This document shows positions 18,342 to 26,324 of a stretch of DNA of 64,000 nucleotides, piece after piece. Source of the stretch: Alistipes sp. CHKCI003 (GTDB taxonomy: Bacteria; Bacteroidota; Bacteroidia; Bacteroidales; Rikenellaceae); contig NZ_FCNT01000012.1 in NCBI RefSeq assembly GCF_900021155.1, positions 186,001 to 250,000 of the forward strand, in the 5' to 3' direction. Under the pieces are notes generated by a model. It worked only from the letters and a program-made list of their open reading frames with translations. It was not told the DNA's origin and ran no database searches. Each line of letters opens with the position of its first letter. The stretch's first letter is position 1. Made by a program: the position numbers and the translations under genes.

Positions 18342-19624
18342 CTCCGTCTCTTCAACATCCCTGCCATACGACCTGTCGAGAAAGCGATCTGAAGGTTGTA
18401 GCCGCCCGTATCGGCATCGAGATCGAGCACCTCGCCCGCGAAATAAAGCCCCCTGATTTTCAAAGATTCCATCGTATGCGGATCCACTTCGTCGCAGCTC
18501 ACGCCGCCCGCCGTAACGACGGCGTACTCGAACGGCGCATAATCCGCAATCGGAAACACCCACCCTTTCAACACTCGGATGAGGCGTTCGATCTGCCCGT
18601 CCGCGATCTTCTCGATATAACATTTCGAATGGATGTCCAACTCTTGCGCCAAAGGCATGACCAGCGGTTTCGGCACCAGCTTGCGCAGCAGCTCGGCAAA
18701 GAACTCCGTCGGCTGCATCTCCGCGATCTCTCGCCGGATCCGCTCGCGCAGCACCTCGTCGGCGAGCGCAGGCTTCAGATCCAACGTCAGCTTCACGCTG
18801 CGTCCGTCGATCAGCGCATCGACCGCATCGCGGCTCATGCGCAGCGCCACGGCACCGTCTATGCCCCGTTCCGAAAAGCCCAGTTCGCCGAACTCTTCGC
18901 GCACCGTTTCGCCGTCGATGTCCAATGTCGCACGCACGTTGCGCAGCAACACTCTATCCATATATTTCGCTTGCGGGTGCGACGTTACGAGCGGCGTCAG
19001 CGACGGACGCACAGGCACGACCGTATGCCCCAGATCGGCGGCGAACGCATAGCCGTCGCCCGTCGATCCCGTTGCCGGATAGGAGACGCCGCCCGTGCAG
19101 ACGATCACCTGCGGGCACTCCTCCTTGCGCACGAAGCCGCGCCGGTTGAGGTAACGCACCCCGAAGACGCGGCTGCCGACCGTCATGATCTCCGTAACGC
19201 GCGTATTGTATTCGATCTTCACGCCGTTCTCCACGCAAAACTCCAACAGCGCATTGGCAATGTCCCAAGCTTTGCCGCTCTTGGGGAAAACGCGGTCCCC
19301 GCGCTCGATGTCGAGTTTCACCCCCATGCGTTCGAAAAACCGGATCGTCGCCCTATTGTCGAACTCCGCGAAAGCCGGGGCGAAAAACGAGGCGTTGGCT
19401 CTCACGTGCGCCGCAAAATCCTCCGGAGGACGGGCATTGGTTACATTGCACCGTCCTTTGCCGGTGATGCGGACCTTCCGGCCCGACTTTTCCATTTTTT
19501 CGAGCAGCAGGACCCGCCGTCCGTTGCGGGCGGCGGTTCCGGCGGCCATCATACCTGCGGCTCCGGCACCCACGACGATCACGTCGTAGGGCTGGCGGAC
19601 AGCAGTTGTTTCGGTCTGTTCCAT
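18338..19624 (-). CDS. NAD(P)/FAD-dependent oxidoreductase, HI0933/YhiN family
   Basis: A 428-residue flavoprotein with the dinucleotide-binding motif VVGAGAAGMMAAGTAA near the N-terminus, the family signature GRKVRITGKGRCNVTN, and the C-terminal FAD contact GLYFAGEVLDLDADTGGYNLQIAFSTG. Physiological substrate of this family is unknown. I start it at MEQTETTAV because a TACCTTTG promoter box (19632-19639) lies 8-15 bases upstream and excludes the longer reading. First gene of the unit with the methyltransferase-like and adenosyltransferase genes. Confidence 0.9.
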   Translation of the reverse strand: MEQTETTAVRQPYDVIVVGAGAAGMMAAGTAARNGRRVLLLEKMEKSGRKVRITGKGRCNVTNARPPEDFAAHVRANASFFAPAFAEFDNRATIRFFERMGVKLDIERGDRVFPKSGKAWDIANALLEFCVENGVKIEYNTRVTEIMTVGSRVFGVRYLNRRGFVRKEECPQVIVCTGGVSYPATGSTGDGYAFAADLGHTVVPVRPSLTPLVTSHPQAKYMDRVLLRNVRATLDIDGETVREEFGELGFSERGIDGAVALRMSRDAVDALIDGRSVKLTLDLKPALADEVLRERIRREIAEMQPTEFFAELLRKLVPKPLVMPLAQELDIHSKCYIEKIADGQIERLIRVLKGWVFPIADYAPFEYAVVTAGGVSCDEVDPHTMESLKIRGLYFAGEVLDLDADTGGYNLQIAFSTGRMAGMLKRRR

Positions 19625-19631
19625 ACGGTCG

Positions 19632-19639
19632 CAAAGGTA
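19632..19639 (-). promoter_or_regulatory. Promoter -7 box of the FAD oxidoreductase operon
   Basis: TACCTTTG on the minus strand ends 7 bases before the start codon, so the mRNA leader must be very short or absent. Confidence 0.6.
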
Positions 19640-19682
19640 CGAAACAATGGGCAAAGCGCAATGCGGCAACACGGAAAAAACA

Positions 19683-20060
19683 TCATCCGGCACACAGATA
19701 CTTCCGCCCGATGTTTCGGATTCGGATTCGATTGCCCCCGGCTTTCGGACACGCCCGTTCGAACACCTCCGGCTCCATCATGCAGAGCCGTTCACCCAGC
19801 CAAGCGACAGGATCGCGTTCCTTCCAGACCACGCAACGAACATGATCCGGCAACCGATCCAAGGGAATTTCCAGTCGGAAGGCCTTTCCGAAAACGCTCC
19901 GTCCGGCACATACGAGCTCCGATTCCGCATCCGCTGCGACATGCCGAACCATCCGCTTTTCGATCGGTCGGGCGGACGAGCCCGACCGGATCGTCGAAGC
20001 GAACCGACGGATTGCAGCCTCGAAAGTGCCATCGCCCTTAAAACGACGACATATTTGCAC
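19683..20060 (-). CDS. Hypothetical protein, GTG start, weakly supported
   Basis: An open frame of 125 codons with codon use similar to the neighbours and a plausible soluble sequence (EIPLDRLPDHVRCVVWKERDPVAWLGERL). It starts with GTG; an ATG 13 bases upstream is in another frame that soon stops, so a frameshifted gene is also possible. No family was recognised. It sits between the FAD oxidoreductase promoter and a dispersed repeat. Confidence 0.35.
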   Translation of the reverse strand: MQICRRFKGDGTFEAAIRRFASTIRSGSSARPIEKRMVRHVAADAESELVCAGRSVFGKAFRLEIPLDRLPDHVRCVVWKERDPVAWLGERLCMMEPEVFERACPKAGGNRIRIRNIGRKYLCAG

Positions 20061-20165
20061 GAATCAGATTCATAACGGGGAGGGGTCGATTCGTCGGAAT
20101 TGTGTCTCGACACAAAAAACACATGGGCCGGACAGCAAATATTCCGGACAAATTCTGACGAAACA

Positions 20166-20279
20166 AGAGGCTGTCCGATAAGTTTCAGACAACCTCTTTT
20201 TAACTGCATCGTTACGCAAGCTTTTTTCCGAATAGGCCGATTCCAAAAGGGAGGGACAGGAAATTTGCGGGACAGCCCT
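20166..20279 (-). repeat. Dispersed terminator-like element, copy downstream of the lipoprotein array
   Basis: On the minus strand it begins GAGGGCTGTCCCGCAAATTT and ends AAAAAGAGGTTGTCTGAAACTTATCGGACAGCCTC, with a terminal hairpin. It replaces the short hairpin found after the other four lipoprotein genes. Confidence 0.7.
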
Positions 20280-20300
20280 CTCGAATGTCCGCTTCGCAAC

Positions 20301-20945
20301 TCAGTCGAGCGGATTCGACGGCTCCAATAGTTCGGCTCCGTTCTCGATCTTGGTCCAATAGACGCGGATACCCAGATAGATGATATTCTGATACTCCGAT
20401 ATCTCATCCAACTTCCATTCCTGCCAGATATACGGTTTGATCGGTCCGTCGAGGATGATTTCTTCATCCGTACAGGAAACCACTTCCAAAGGAACATTGA
20501 ACGCTGCGCCCACATAGCCTGTCAATTCATCCAAAGCTCTGATAAGCACATGGTTTCCATCCGGGTATTCCATGATATACCGATTGTGATAATAGTACGA
20601 TCCGACGTAGGTACCCGAATCGTATTCCCGAACCTTACGGGTATCCGGCTCTACGGAAAAGATCTCTAAACGCGGATAATAAAATTTTCCGCCCGACCAT
20701 TGGACGGACTCATTTATAATATCATCGGAAAATTCCAGCTCTCCTTGTGCCCATTTTTTCGTATAAACGAAACAGACTTTATCTTGCCTCCAATATGTTC
20801 CATCCAATGCGGCCTCCACCGGATGCGTTTCGGCAGGTTCGGGCGTAGACACCGACATAGGTGCAGGGTTATCGTCTTTATCGCAGGCCGACACGAAAAG
20901 AGACGCAAAGATCAGAAGCAACGGTTTTGCTAAGAATGTTTTCAT
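20301..20945 (-). CDS. Array lipoprotein A3
   Basis: A 214-residue lipoprotein (LFVSAC lipobox, Cys21) with an acidic DKDD start of the mature chain, as is common for surface-exposed Bacteroidetes lipoproteins. The mature part shares the array pattern: a GxYW motif, TRKVxxY, an IxxxxPxKPxI block and YLGIRVYWTK, ending in SNPLD. It is nearly identical to A1 (23411-24052) from the mature N-terminus on, at both protein and DNA level, but has a different signal peptide. It has its own promoter (20976-21007). Family and function unknown; the context is the C10 protease. Confidence 0.8.
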   Translation of the reverse strand: MKTFLAKPLLLIFASLFVSACDKDDNPAPMSVSTPEPAETHPVEAALDGTYWRQDKVCFVYTKKWAQGELEFSDDIINESVQWSGGKFYYPRLEIFSVEPDTRKVREYDSGTYVGSYYYHNRYIMEYPDGNHVLIRALDELTGYVGAAFNVPLEVVSCTDEEIILDGPIKPYIWQEWKLDEISEYQNIIYLGIRVYWTKIENGAELLEPSNPLD

Positions 20946-20975
20946 AGAATAAGGCGTTTTAATGGATGACTGATA

Positions 20976-21007
20976 CAAATGTAGGAAAAAAGGTATTCGC
21001 TTGCAAA
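20976..21007 (-). promoter_or_regulatory. Promoter of lipoprotein A3
   Basis: Minus strand: TTTG (21004-21007), 20 bases, TACATTTG (20976-20983). This is an ideal Bacteroidetes -33/-7 pair, about 30 bases before the start codon. Confidence 0.75.
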
Positions 21008-21027
21008 TATCGAAAACAAAACTGATA

Positions 21028-21054
21028 AAAAAAATCCCGCTCCGCAGAGCGGGA
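21028..21054 (-). terminator. Terminator of lipoprotein B2
   Basis: Minus strand hairpin TCCCGCTCTGCGGAGCGGGA (21035-21054) followed by a run of T, about 33 bases after the B2 stop. Confidence 0.8.
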
Positions 21055-21087
21055 CGCACTACTCCCGAAAAAGCGCCGCTAATAAAT

Positions 21088-21711
21088 TCAGTCGAGAGGT
21101 TTGCTGTGTTGAAGGGCATTAGGATCCGTCTTGGTCCAATGAATCCGAATGCCCACATATTTTCGTCCGGAATTGAACCGATTCAATAGCCAATTATCCT
21201 CTATAAAAGGTTTGAGCGGTGCATCGAATACGATCTCGTCTTCGAGAATTTCGACGACTTGCATTTCTGAACCCACCACAGCATTCATAAATGCCAGCGA
21301 ATCGAACGGAGAAAGAATCCGGATACACTGGTTCACGTCATCGTATCTGGTCGTATAACTGTTCCGGTAATGTCCCACATATCCGCCGTACTTATCTTTC
21401 ATATAACGCCATACCTTTCGGGTATCCTTCTCGACGTAAATTTTATCCAATGCTGTCTGATCGGCATACGAAAGACCACCGGCAAGATCGAAACCCGTAA
21501 TGATATCTTCATCGGATTCTTCTATTTTCGGCCAATAAACCCCTGTTCTATAAGACATAAAATGGATGCTTTCGCTCCAGTAATTTCCCGCTATGATATC
21601 CTCCAGACGTGGCGTTTCCGACGCAGGCACCGGATCGGCGTCTTCGGCGCAGGCAAAAACGAAAAGAGAAGCAAAAATCAGAAACAACGGTTTTGCTAAG
21701 AATGTTTTCAT
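21088..21711 (-). CDS. Array lipoprotein B2
   Basis: A 207-residue lipoprotein (signal MKTFLAKPLFLIFASLFVFAC, lipobox Cys21). The mature part belongs to subtype B: IIAGNYW, LDKIYVEKDTRKVWRYMKDKYGGYV, DDVNQCIRI, FDAPLKPFI and VGIRIHWTK, ending SKPLD. It is much closer to B1 (22648-23274) than to its A neighbours, with which it shares only the general motif order. Own promoter (21742-21773) and own terminator. Function unknown. Confidence 0.8.
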   Translation of the reverse strand: MKTFLAKPLFLIFASLFVFACAEDADPVPASETPRLEDIIAGNYWSESIHFMSYRTGVYWPKIEESDEDIITGFDLAGGLSYADQTALDKIYVEKDTRKVWRYMKDKYGGYVGHYRNSYTTRYDDVNQCIRILSPFDSLAFMNAVVGSEMQVVEILEDEIVFDAPLKPFIEDNWLLNRFNSGRKYVGIRIHWTKTDPNALQHSKPLD

Positions 21712-21741
21712 AGAATAAGGCGTTTTAATGGATGACTGATA

Positions 21742-21773
21742 CAAATGTAGGAAAAAAGGTATTCGCTTGCAAA
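21742..21773 (-). promoter_or_regulatory. Promoter of lipoprotein B2
   Basis: Minus strand: TTTG (21770-21773), 20 bases, TACATTTG (21742-21749); same sequence context as the other array promoters. Confidence 0.75.
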
Positions 21774-21792
21774 TATCGAAAACAAAACTGAT

Positions 21793-21819
21793 AAAAAAAT
21801 CCCGCTCCATAGAGCGGGA
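21793..21819 (-). terminator. Terminator of lipoprotein A2
   Basis: Minus strand hairpin TCCCGCTCTATGGAGCGGGA-type stem followed by seven T (21793-21799). The CTATGG loop is shared with the terminator after A1 and differs from the loop after B genes. Confidence 0.8.
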
Positions 21820-21847
21820 ATACCCCAAGGAAGCGTCTACTTCGAAA

Positions 21848-22510
21848 TCAGTCGAGCGGGTTCGACGGCTCCAATAGTTCGGCTCCGTTCTCGATTTTGG
21901 TCCAATAGACACGGATACCCAGATACATGTGTCCTCTCATTTCATATGCATGCGTCAAATCCCAGTTCTGCCAGATATAGGGTTTGATCGGCCCATCCAA
22001 GACAATTTCTCGATCCGTACAACTCACCACACGCAGATCGATATTCGAATCGGCACCGTAATAGGCGCTATGCTCGTCGTCCGTACTGACACGAACCCGG
22101 TTATCGGCAAGATACTCCAGCCAATACCGCTTGCGATAATACCAATTTCCCGTATATGACTGATCGTATTCATAAGCATGGACACCTCCCGTTCCGGATG
22201 CTACATAAAATATATCGAGACGTTCGTCGATCATAACCTTTCCCTCCCAAGCAAACTCATCGACAATGTCCCCAGTAATCTGTATATCGCTCGAATAAGG
22301 ATTATCTCTTCCTGTCTCCTGATATGTGAAACAGATCTTTTCCTGCCAGTAGTTGCCTTCGAGCACTTGTGCGACCGGATGTTTTGCGGATACGATCCCG
22401 GTGTCGGGTGTCAAAACAGGTGTCGATACCGGATCGTCGTCCTCGGCACAGGCAAAAACGAAAAGAGACGCAATAATCAGAAGCAACGGTTTTGCCAAAA
22501 ATGTTTTCAT
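21848..22510 (-). CDS. Array lipoprotein A2
   Basis: A 220-residue lipoprotein (LFVFAC lipobox) with an acidic AEDDD mature start. Subtype A: EGNYWQEKICFTY, an IVLDGPIKPYIWQNWDL block and YLGIRVYWTKIENGAELLEPSNPLD tail shared exactly with A1 and A3, while the centre (about 70-150) is clearly diverged from them. Own promoter with TATATTTG box (22541-22572) and own terminator. Function unknown. Confidence 0.8.
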   Translation of the reverse strand: MKTFLAKPLLLIIASLFVFACAEDDDPVSTPVLTPDTGIVSAKHPVAQVLEGNYWQEKICFTYQETGRDNPYSSDIQITGDIVDEFAWEGKVMIDERLDIFYVASGTGGVHAYEYDQSYTGNWYYRKRYWLEYLADNRVRVSTDDEHSAYYGADSNIDLRVVSCTDREIVLDGPIKPYIWQNWDLTHAYEMRGHMYLGIRVYWTKIENGAELLEPSNPLD

Positions 22511-22540
22511 AGAATAAGGCGTTTTAATGGATGACTGATA

Positions 22541-22572
22541 CAAATATAGGAAAAAAGGCATTCGCTTGCAAA
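22541..22572 (-). promoter_or_regulatory. Promoter of lipoprotein A2
   Basis: Minus strand: TTTG (22569-22572), 20 bases, TATATTTG (22541-22548). Confidence 0.75.
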
Positions 22573-22591
22573 TATCGAAAACAAAACTGAT

Positions 22592-22618
22592 AAAAAAATC
22601 CCGCTCCGCAGAGCGGGA
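22592..22618 (-). terminator. Terminator of lipoprotein B1
   Basis: Minus strand hairpin TCCCGCTCTGCGGAGCGGGA (22599-22618) followed by seven T; identical to the hairpin after B2. Confidence 0.8.
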
Positions 22619-22647
22619 CGCACTCCCGAAAAAGCGCCGCTAAAATC

Positions 22648-23274
22648 TCAATCCAACGGTTTGCTGGATTGAAACGCACTCGGATTCATTTTCGTCCAAT
22701 GAATCCGAATACCGAGGTAATCCTCATAATGACTCTCGGAAAGAACATCCAAATGCCAATGCTCCCGAATGAACGGTTTGATCGGCGCATCGAAAACGAT
22801 CTCGTTCTCATCCATCGATACGATTCTCATTTCGGATTCCGTTACCGCGTTCATATAGGTCAACGAATCGAAAGGCGAACAAATACGGATCGACCGGTTC
22901 ACATCATCGTATGTAATCTTATAACTATTTTGATAATGAGTTACATATCCTCCGTATTTGTCCTTCATATAACGCCATACCTTTCGGGTATCCTTTTCAA
23001 CGTAGATTTGATCCAGCGTCGTCTGGTCGGGATACGGATTGCTACCATCCGATCTAAAAAATTCAATGATATCTTCCGAATGTTCATGTATCGTTTTCGG
23101 CCATTGATCTAACGAACCATATACCATGAAATGAATCTTCTCGTTCCAATAATGGCCGGCTATAATCTCTTCCAACTGTGAGGCTTGCAACTGCGGAGAA
23201 TCGTCCTTATCGCAGGCAAAAACGAAAAGAGACGCAAAGATCAGAAACAACGGTTTTGCTAAGAATGTTTTCAT
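22648..23274 (-). CDS. Array lipoprotein B1
   Basis: A 208-residue lipoprotein (signal MKTFLAKPLFLIFASLFVFAC) of subtype B, with IIAGHYWNEKIHFMVY, the IYVEKDTRKVWRYMKDKYGGYV block identical to B2, FDAPIKPFI and LGIRIHWTK, ending SKPLD. The segment of about 35-65 differs from B2. Own promoter (23305-23336) and terminator. Function unknown. Confidence 0.8.
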   Translation of the reverse strand: MKTFLAKPLFLIFASLFVFACDKDDSPQLQASQLEEIIAGHYWNEKIHFMVYGSLDQWPKTIHEHSEDIIEFFRSDGSNPYPDQTTLDQIYVEKDTRKVWRYMKDKYGGYVTHYQNSYKITYDDVNRSIRICSPFDSLTYMNAVTESEMRIVSMDENEIVFDAPIKPFIREHWHLDVLSESHYEDYLGIRIHWTKMNPSAFQSSKPLD

Positions 23275-23304
23275 AGAATAAGGCGTTTTAATGGATGACT
23301 GATA

Positions 23305-23336
23305 CAAATGTAGGAAAAAAGGTATTCGCTTGCAAA
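23305..23336 (-). promoter_or_regulatory. Promoter of lipoprotein B1
   Basis: Minus strand: TTTG (23333-23336), 20 bases, TACATTTG (23305-23312). Confidence 0.75.
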
Positions 23337-23355
23337 TATCAAAAACAAAACTGAT

Positions 23356-23382
23356 AAAAAAATCCCGCTCCATAGAGCGGGA
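23356..23382 (-). terminator. Terminator of lipoprotein A1
   Basis: Minus strand hairpin TCCCGCTCTATGGAGCGGGA (23363-23382) followed by seven T; same loop as after A2. Confidence 0.8.
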
Positions 23383-23410
23383 TTACCCCAAAGAAGCGTC
23401 TACTTCGAAA

Positions 23411-24052
23411 TCAGTCGAGAGGATTCGACGGCTCCAATAGTTCGGCTCCGTTCTCGATTTTGGTCCAATAGACGCGAATACCCAGATAGATGATATTCTG
23501 ATACTCCGATATCTCATCCAACTTCCATTCCTGCCAGATATACGGTTTGATCGGTCCGTCGAGGATGATTTCTTCATCCGTACAGGAAACCACTTCCAAA
23601 GGAACATTGAACGCTGCGCCCACATAGCCTGTCAATTCATCCAAAGCTCTGATAAGCACATGGTTTCCATCCGGGTATTCCATGATATACCGATTGTGAT
23701 AATAGTACGATCCGACGTAGGTACCCGAATCGTACTCCCGAACCTTACGGGTATCCGGCTCTACGGAAAAGATCTCTAAACGCGGATAATAAAATTTTCC
23801 GCCCGACCATTGGACGGACTCATTTATAATATCATCGGAAAATTCCAGCTCTCCTTGTGCCCATTTTTTCGTATAAACGAAACAGACTTTATCTTGCCTC
23901 CAATATGTTCCATCCAATACGGTCTCCACCGGATGCGTTTCGGCAGGTTCAGGCGTAGACACCGACATAGGTGCAGGGTTATCATCTTTGTCGCAGCTTA
24001 CCAAAAAAATTACCAACAAGAATATAAAAATACTTCTTAAATATTGATTCAT
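23411..24052 (-). CDS. Array lipoprotein A1, directly after the C10 protease
   Basis: A 213-residue lipoprotein with signal peptide MNQYLRSIFIFLLVIFLVSC, unlike the MKTFLAKP leader of the other four. The mature chain, from DKDDNPAPM on, is almost identical to A3 (only an Ala-Ala to Thr-Val change near residue 43 was noticed). It begins 9 bases after the C10 protease stop, with no promoter of the array type in between, so it is in the protease operon. This is the member most likely to work with the protease, as inhibitor, chaperone or cofactor; this is inference from position only. Confidence 0.82.
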   Translation of the reverse strand: MNQYLRSIFIFLLVIFLVSCDKDDNPAPMSVSTPEPAETHPVETVLDGTYWRQDKVCFVYTKKWAQGELEFSDDIINESVQWSGGKFYYPRLEIFSVEPDTRKVREYDSGTYVGSYYYHNRYIMEYPDGNHVLIRALDELTGYVGAAFNVPLEVVSCTDEEIILDGPIKPYIWQEWKLDEISEYQNIIYLGIRVYWTKIENGAELLEPSNPLD

Positions 24053-24061
24053 AATATTTTA

Positions 24062-25411
24062 TTATTTATTGAGATAATAACTAACCATGTTTATACCTTG
24101 ATAAATTTCGTCTTTGAGAACAGGACTGGCAAGCACATCATACTTCACCCAGCCATCGTGTTTGGCATCCTCATAACCATAACGACAATATACGTAATCT
24201 ACCTTAACCGATACATCACCGACCACACCACCTCCAGTGCCATGCCATTCAGTTTTTTCCTGCCATCCATCGATAACCCATGCATGAGGTCCGCCCTTTT
24301 CAATACCTAAACTGGTGTCATCGTATCGAGCCGATCCGCATGCATAAACAGGCGTTTTGTTAAACCTCAACTGGGTTCTAATATCCTCAATTGTCATCTC
24401 TTTATAGGCGATATTCGTATATCCCAGAATTCTTTTCAAAAAATTCGGAACATCCAAAGCGGAATTAGCTAAAGATTCATCGACTCCATAGTTCATCCCG
24501 ACCGCCTTTCCCAATTCCGAAAGATACCTCTGAATCGCATAAAGATATGTGGCAGCCGGAGTAGCTGTTTCAATAGCTTTGGTAATATGAGTCCAATTGG
24601 GGCGAAAATTATTGCCGATCAATCCATTGTGAGGCATCAACACATCGGGCCCCACTCCGAAGGTTTTCATATTATAAGCCAGAATTTGTCCCAGAGCCAA
24701 TGCCACGCAACCGACTTTTGCTTGTTTCCCGTCATACGTATAGCAATAAGCATTGTACGGATAATCCTGATGCCACGTCGTCTTCATCAATAACACATAA
24801 TCCGGAATAGGTTCAAAAGGCCATTCCGGTAATACGGGCACATCAATGCGAGTCTCTGGTTTCATATCATTCTCCGCTTCAGCTTCCCGCTCCACCTTTC
24901 CGTCCGCCGCCGCTTCGAGGTAAGCCACCATGCAAGCATGGATGTAGGTCGGCGTTTCGTAGTCCTCGCCGCGGTCCGTGGCGGCCTTAGCCGCCGCCAT
25001 ATCCGCGGCCGTCAGCCTCCCTTGAGGCACATAGGCGATCACGCCGCCCTGCTTCGCGTCGGCTCCGAGAACCGCGTAGCCGCCCCCTTCGAACTGAGCG
25101 ATGTAGCACAGCGGGGCATCCGCTGCGGTGCCCGACGTGCGCGTCGCCGGAGAAACCTCGCTGCGCATCAGCACATCCACATGCGATACGGCCGGAACAT
25201 CCGACGAGCGGGTCGTCGGATCGTCCGCCTGAAAGCGAGCCAAAGCCGCCAGCGCCGATTCGACGCTTACATGATCCGGACCGACAGCATCCGACACCGT
25301 CGGCTCTTCGACGGGCAGAATCCCGTCGCGGGCGCAGCCGCCGCACAGGACAACGCCGGATAACAGCGAGGCGGCAACCGCAACCTTCAAAACTTTGTAA
25401 ATCTTCTGCAT
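24062..25411 (-). CDS. C10 family cysteine peptidase lipoprotein (streptopain-like)
   Basis: A 449-residue exported protease precursor. A lipobox-like CGGC at Cys26 suggests membrane anchoring. Residues about 50-140 resemble the Spi pro-domain (LCYIAQFEGGGYAVLGADAK). The catalytic domain from about 200 has TTWHQDYPYN, catalytic Cys235 in AKVGCVALALGQIL and catalytic His376 in KGGPHAWVIDGW. The usual NWGWGG segment after the His reads YCRYGYED here. The family includes streptococcal SpeB and Bacteroides fragilis Bfp proteases, which are often encoded beside inhibitor genes. The downstream gene A1 starts 9 bases later. Confidence 0.88.
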   Translation of the reverse strand: MQKIYKVLKVAVAASLLSGVVLCGGCARDGILPVEEPTVSDAVGPDHVSVESALAALARFQADDPTTRSSDVPAVSHVDVLMRSEVSPATRTSGTAADAPLCYIAQFEGGGYAVLGADAKQGGVIAYVPQGRLTAADMAAAKAATDRGEDYETPTYIHACMVAYLEAAADGKVEREAEAENDMKPETRIDVPVLPEWPFEPIPDYVLLMKTTWHQDYPYNAYCYTYDGKQAKVGCVALALGQILAYNMKTFGVGPDVLMPHNGLIGNNFRPNWTHITKAIETATPAATYLYAIQRYLSELGKAVGMNYGVDESLANSALDVPNFLKRILGYTNIAYKEMTIEDIRTQLRFNKTPVYACGSARYDDTSLGIEKGGPHAWVIDGWQEKTEWHGTGGGVVGDVSVKVDYVYCRYGYEDAKHDGWVKYDVLASPVLKDEIYQGINMVSYYLNK

Positions 25412-25467
25412 AAATAAATAATTTTATAAAGTTTATCCGGATAGCATTTTGCTATCTGTTTATAAAA

Positions 25468-25475
25468 CAAAGATA
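25468..25475 (-). promoter_or_regulatory. Promoter -7 box of the C10 protease operon
   Basis: TATCTTTG on the minus strand, about 57 bases before the start. A short inverted repeat (GATAGCAAAATGCTATC, around 25440-25456) lies in the leader. Confidence 0.6.
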
Positions 25476-26287
25476 TACAAAATTATTTCGAATCCAAATC
25501 CCAGCCGGTACTTTCGTCTGAAATGACCAAAATAAAACCTTAATACAATAAAATATTTGCGTCGTAATTCCCGTCGCAATCGGTATGACAGCGACACCGG
25601 TGCAGTCTGCGGAAAAAATGCAATCCAACGGATTCGGATACAGAACAGCGGATGAAACGCTCCGAAACGCGACCGGTGCGATCAAAGAATCCGGCGGTTC
25701 GCAGAGGCCGGCGTTAAGGGCCAGCCGTTCGTAGTCGAGCCCCCGAAGCAGACAAAGCCCGCAGCCTCGACCGTGCCGGCATCCCGTCCGATGCCGATGG
25801 GCAGCCCCCGTCCCGCGTCGCCCGCCCAAACGATTCGTGCGACGGAACGCCCCGCACCGAGTTCCACGCCGTACAGCCGCCGCATCCGATTTAATTCCCG
25901 CTCCGGTATTGCGGATTGTGATTTGTCGGCAATCTTTGGTTACAAAACCATTCCTTGCAGAACTGTTCTTCGATACGCAAATCGCATCGAACCCATGCAA
26001 TCGCACCCGAGACATAACTTTTTTCGCCTTCCTCTGTCCGAATTCGGGAAATCCGGCTATATTCGCAGTCGGAACAAGACGCACAGAGCTCGTATTCCAG
26101 TGCTTCGAAATCCTTCCGAAACCGCCTTGGCCATTCGGATCGGAGCAACGGGAAAATAATGCAGCTCAGGTTTCAGTCGGCTTCCCGACGGCTTCCGCTC
26201 GGCTTCGCCAGCATAGTCCGGTCCTCTCTAAATCCCTTGCTTGCAACCTTCTTGCCCCGATCCGCTCCCATTCTCGTTTTTTATTCC
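25476..26287. other. Long divergent gap between the C10 protease and nusB
   Basis: About 800 bases without a gene that I can support. On the minus strand, two overlapping frames (25682-25885 and 25891-26148) look somewhat protein-like (for example WPRRFRKDFEALEYELCAS), which may be the remains of a frameshifted gene. No repeat or RNA was recognised. Confidence 0.35.
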
Positions 26288-26295
26288 TATCTTTG
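26288..26295 (+). promoter_or_regulatory. Promoter -7 box of nusB
   Basis: TATCTTTG, 29 bases before the nusB ATG. Confidence 0.6.
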
Positions 26296-26324
26296 CACCG
26301 CAAAATGCAGAAACCGTTCTATAT

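Noticed and set aside
20301..24052. The repeated spacers of the lipoprotein array as a CRISPR or integron-like array
   Set aside because: The repeats are promoter-leader-terminator units around full genes with 600-base spacing; there is no short palindromic repeat with unique spacers, no attC-like site and no integrase or cas gene.
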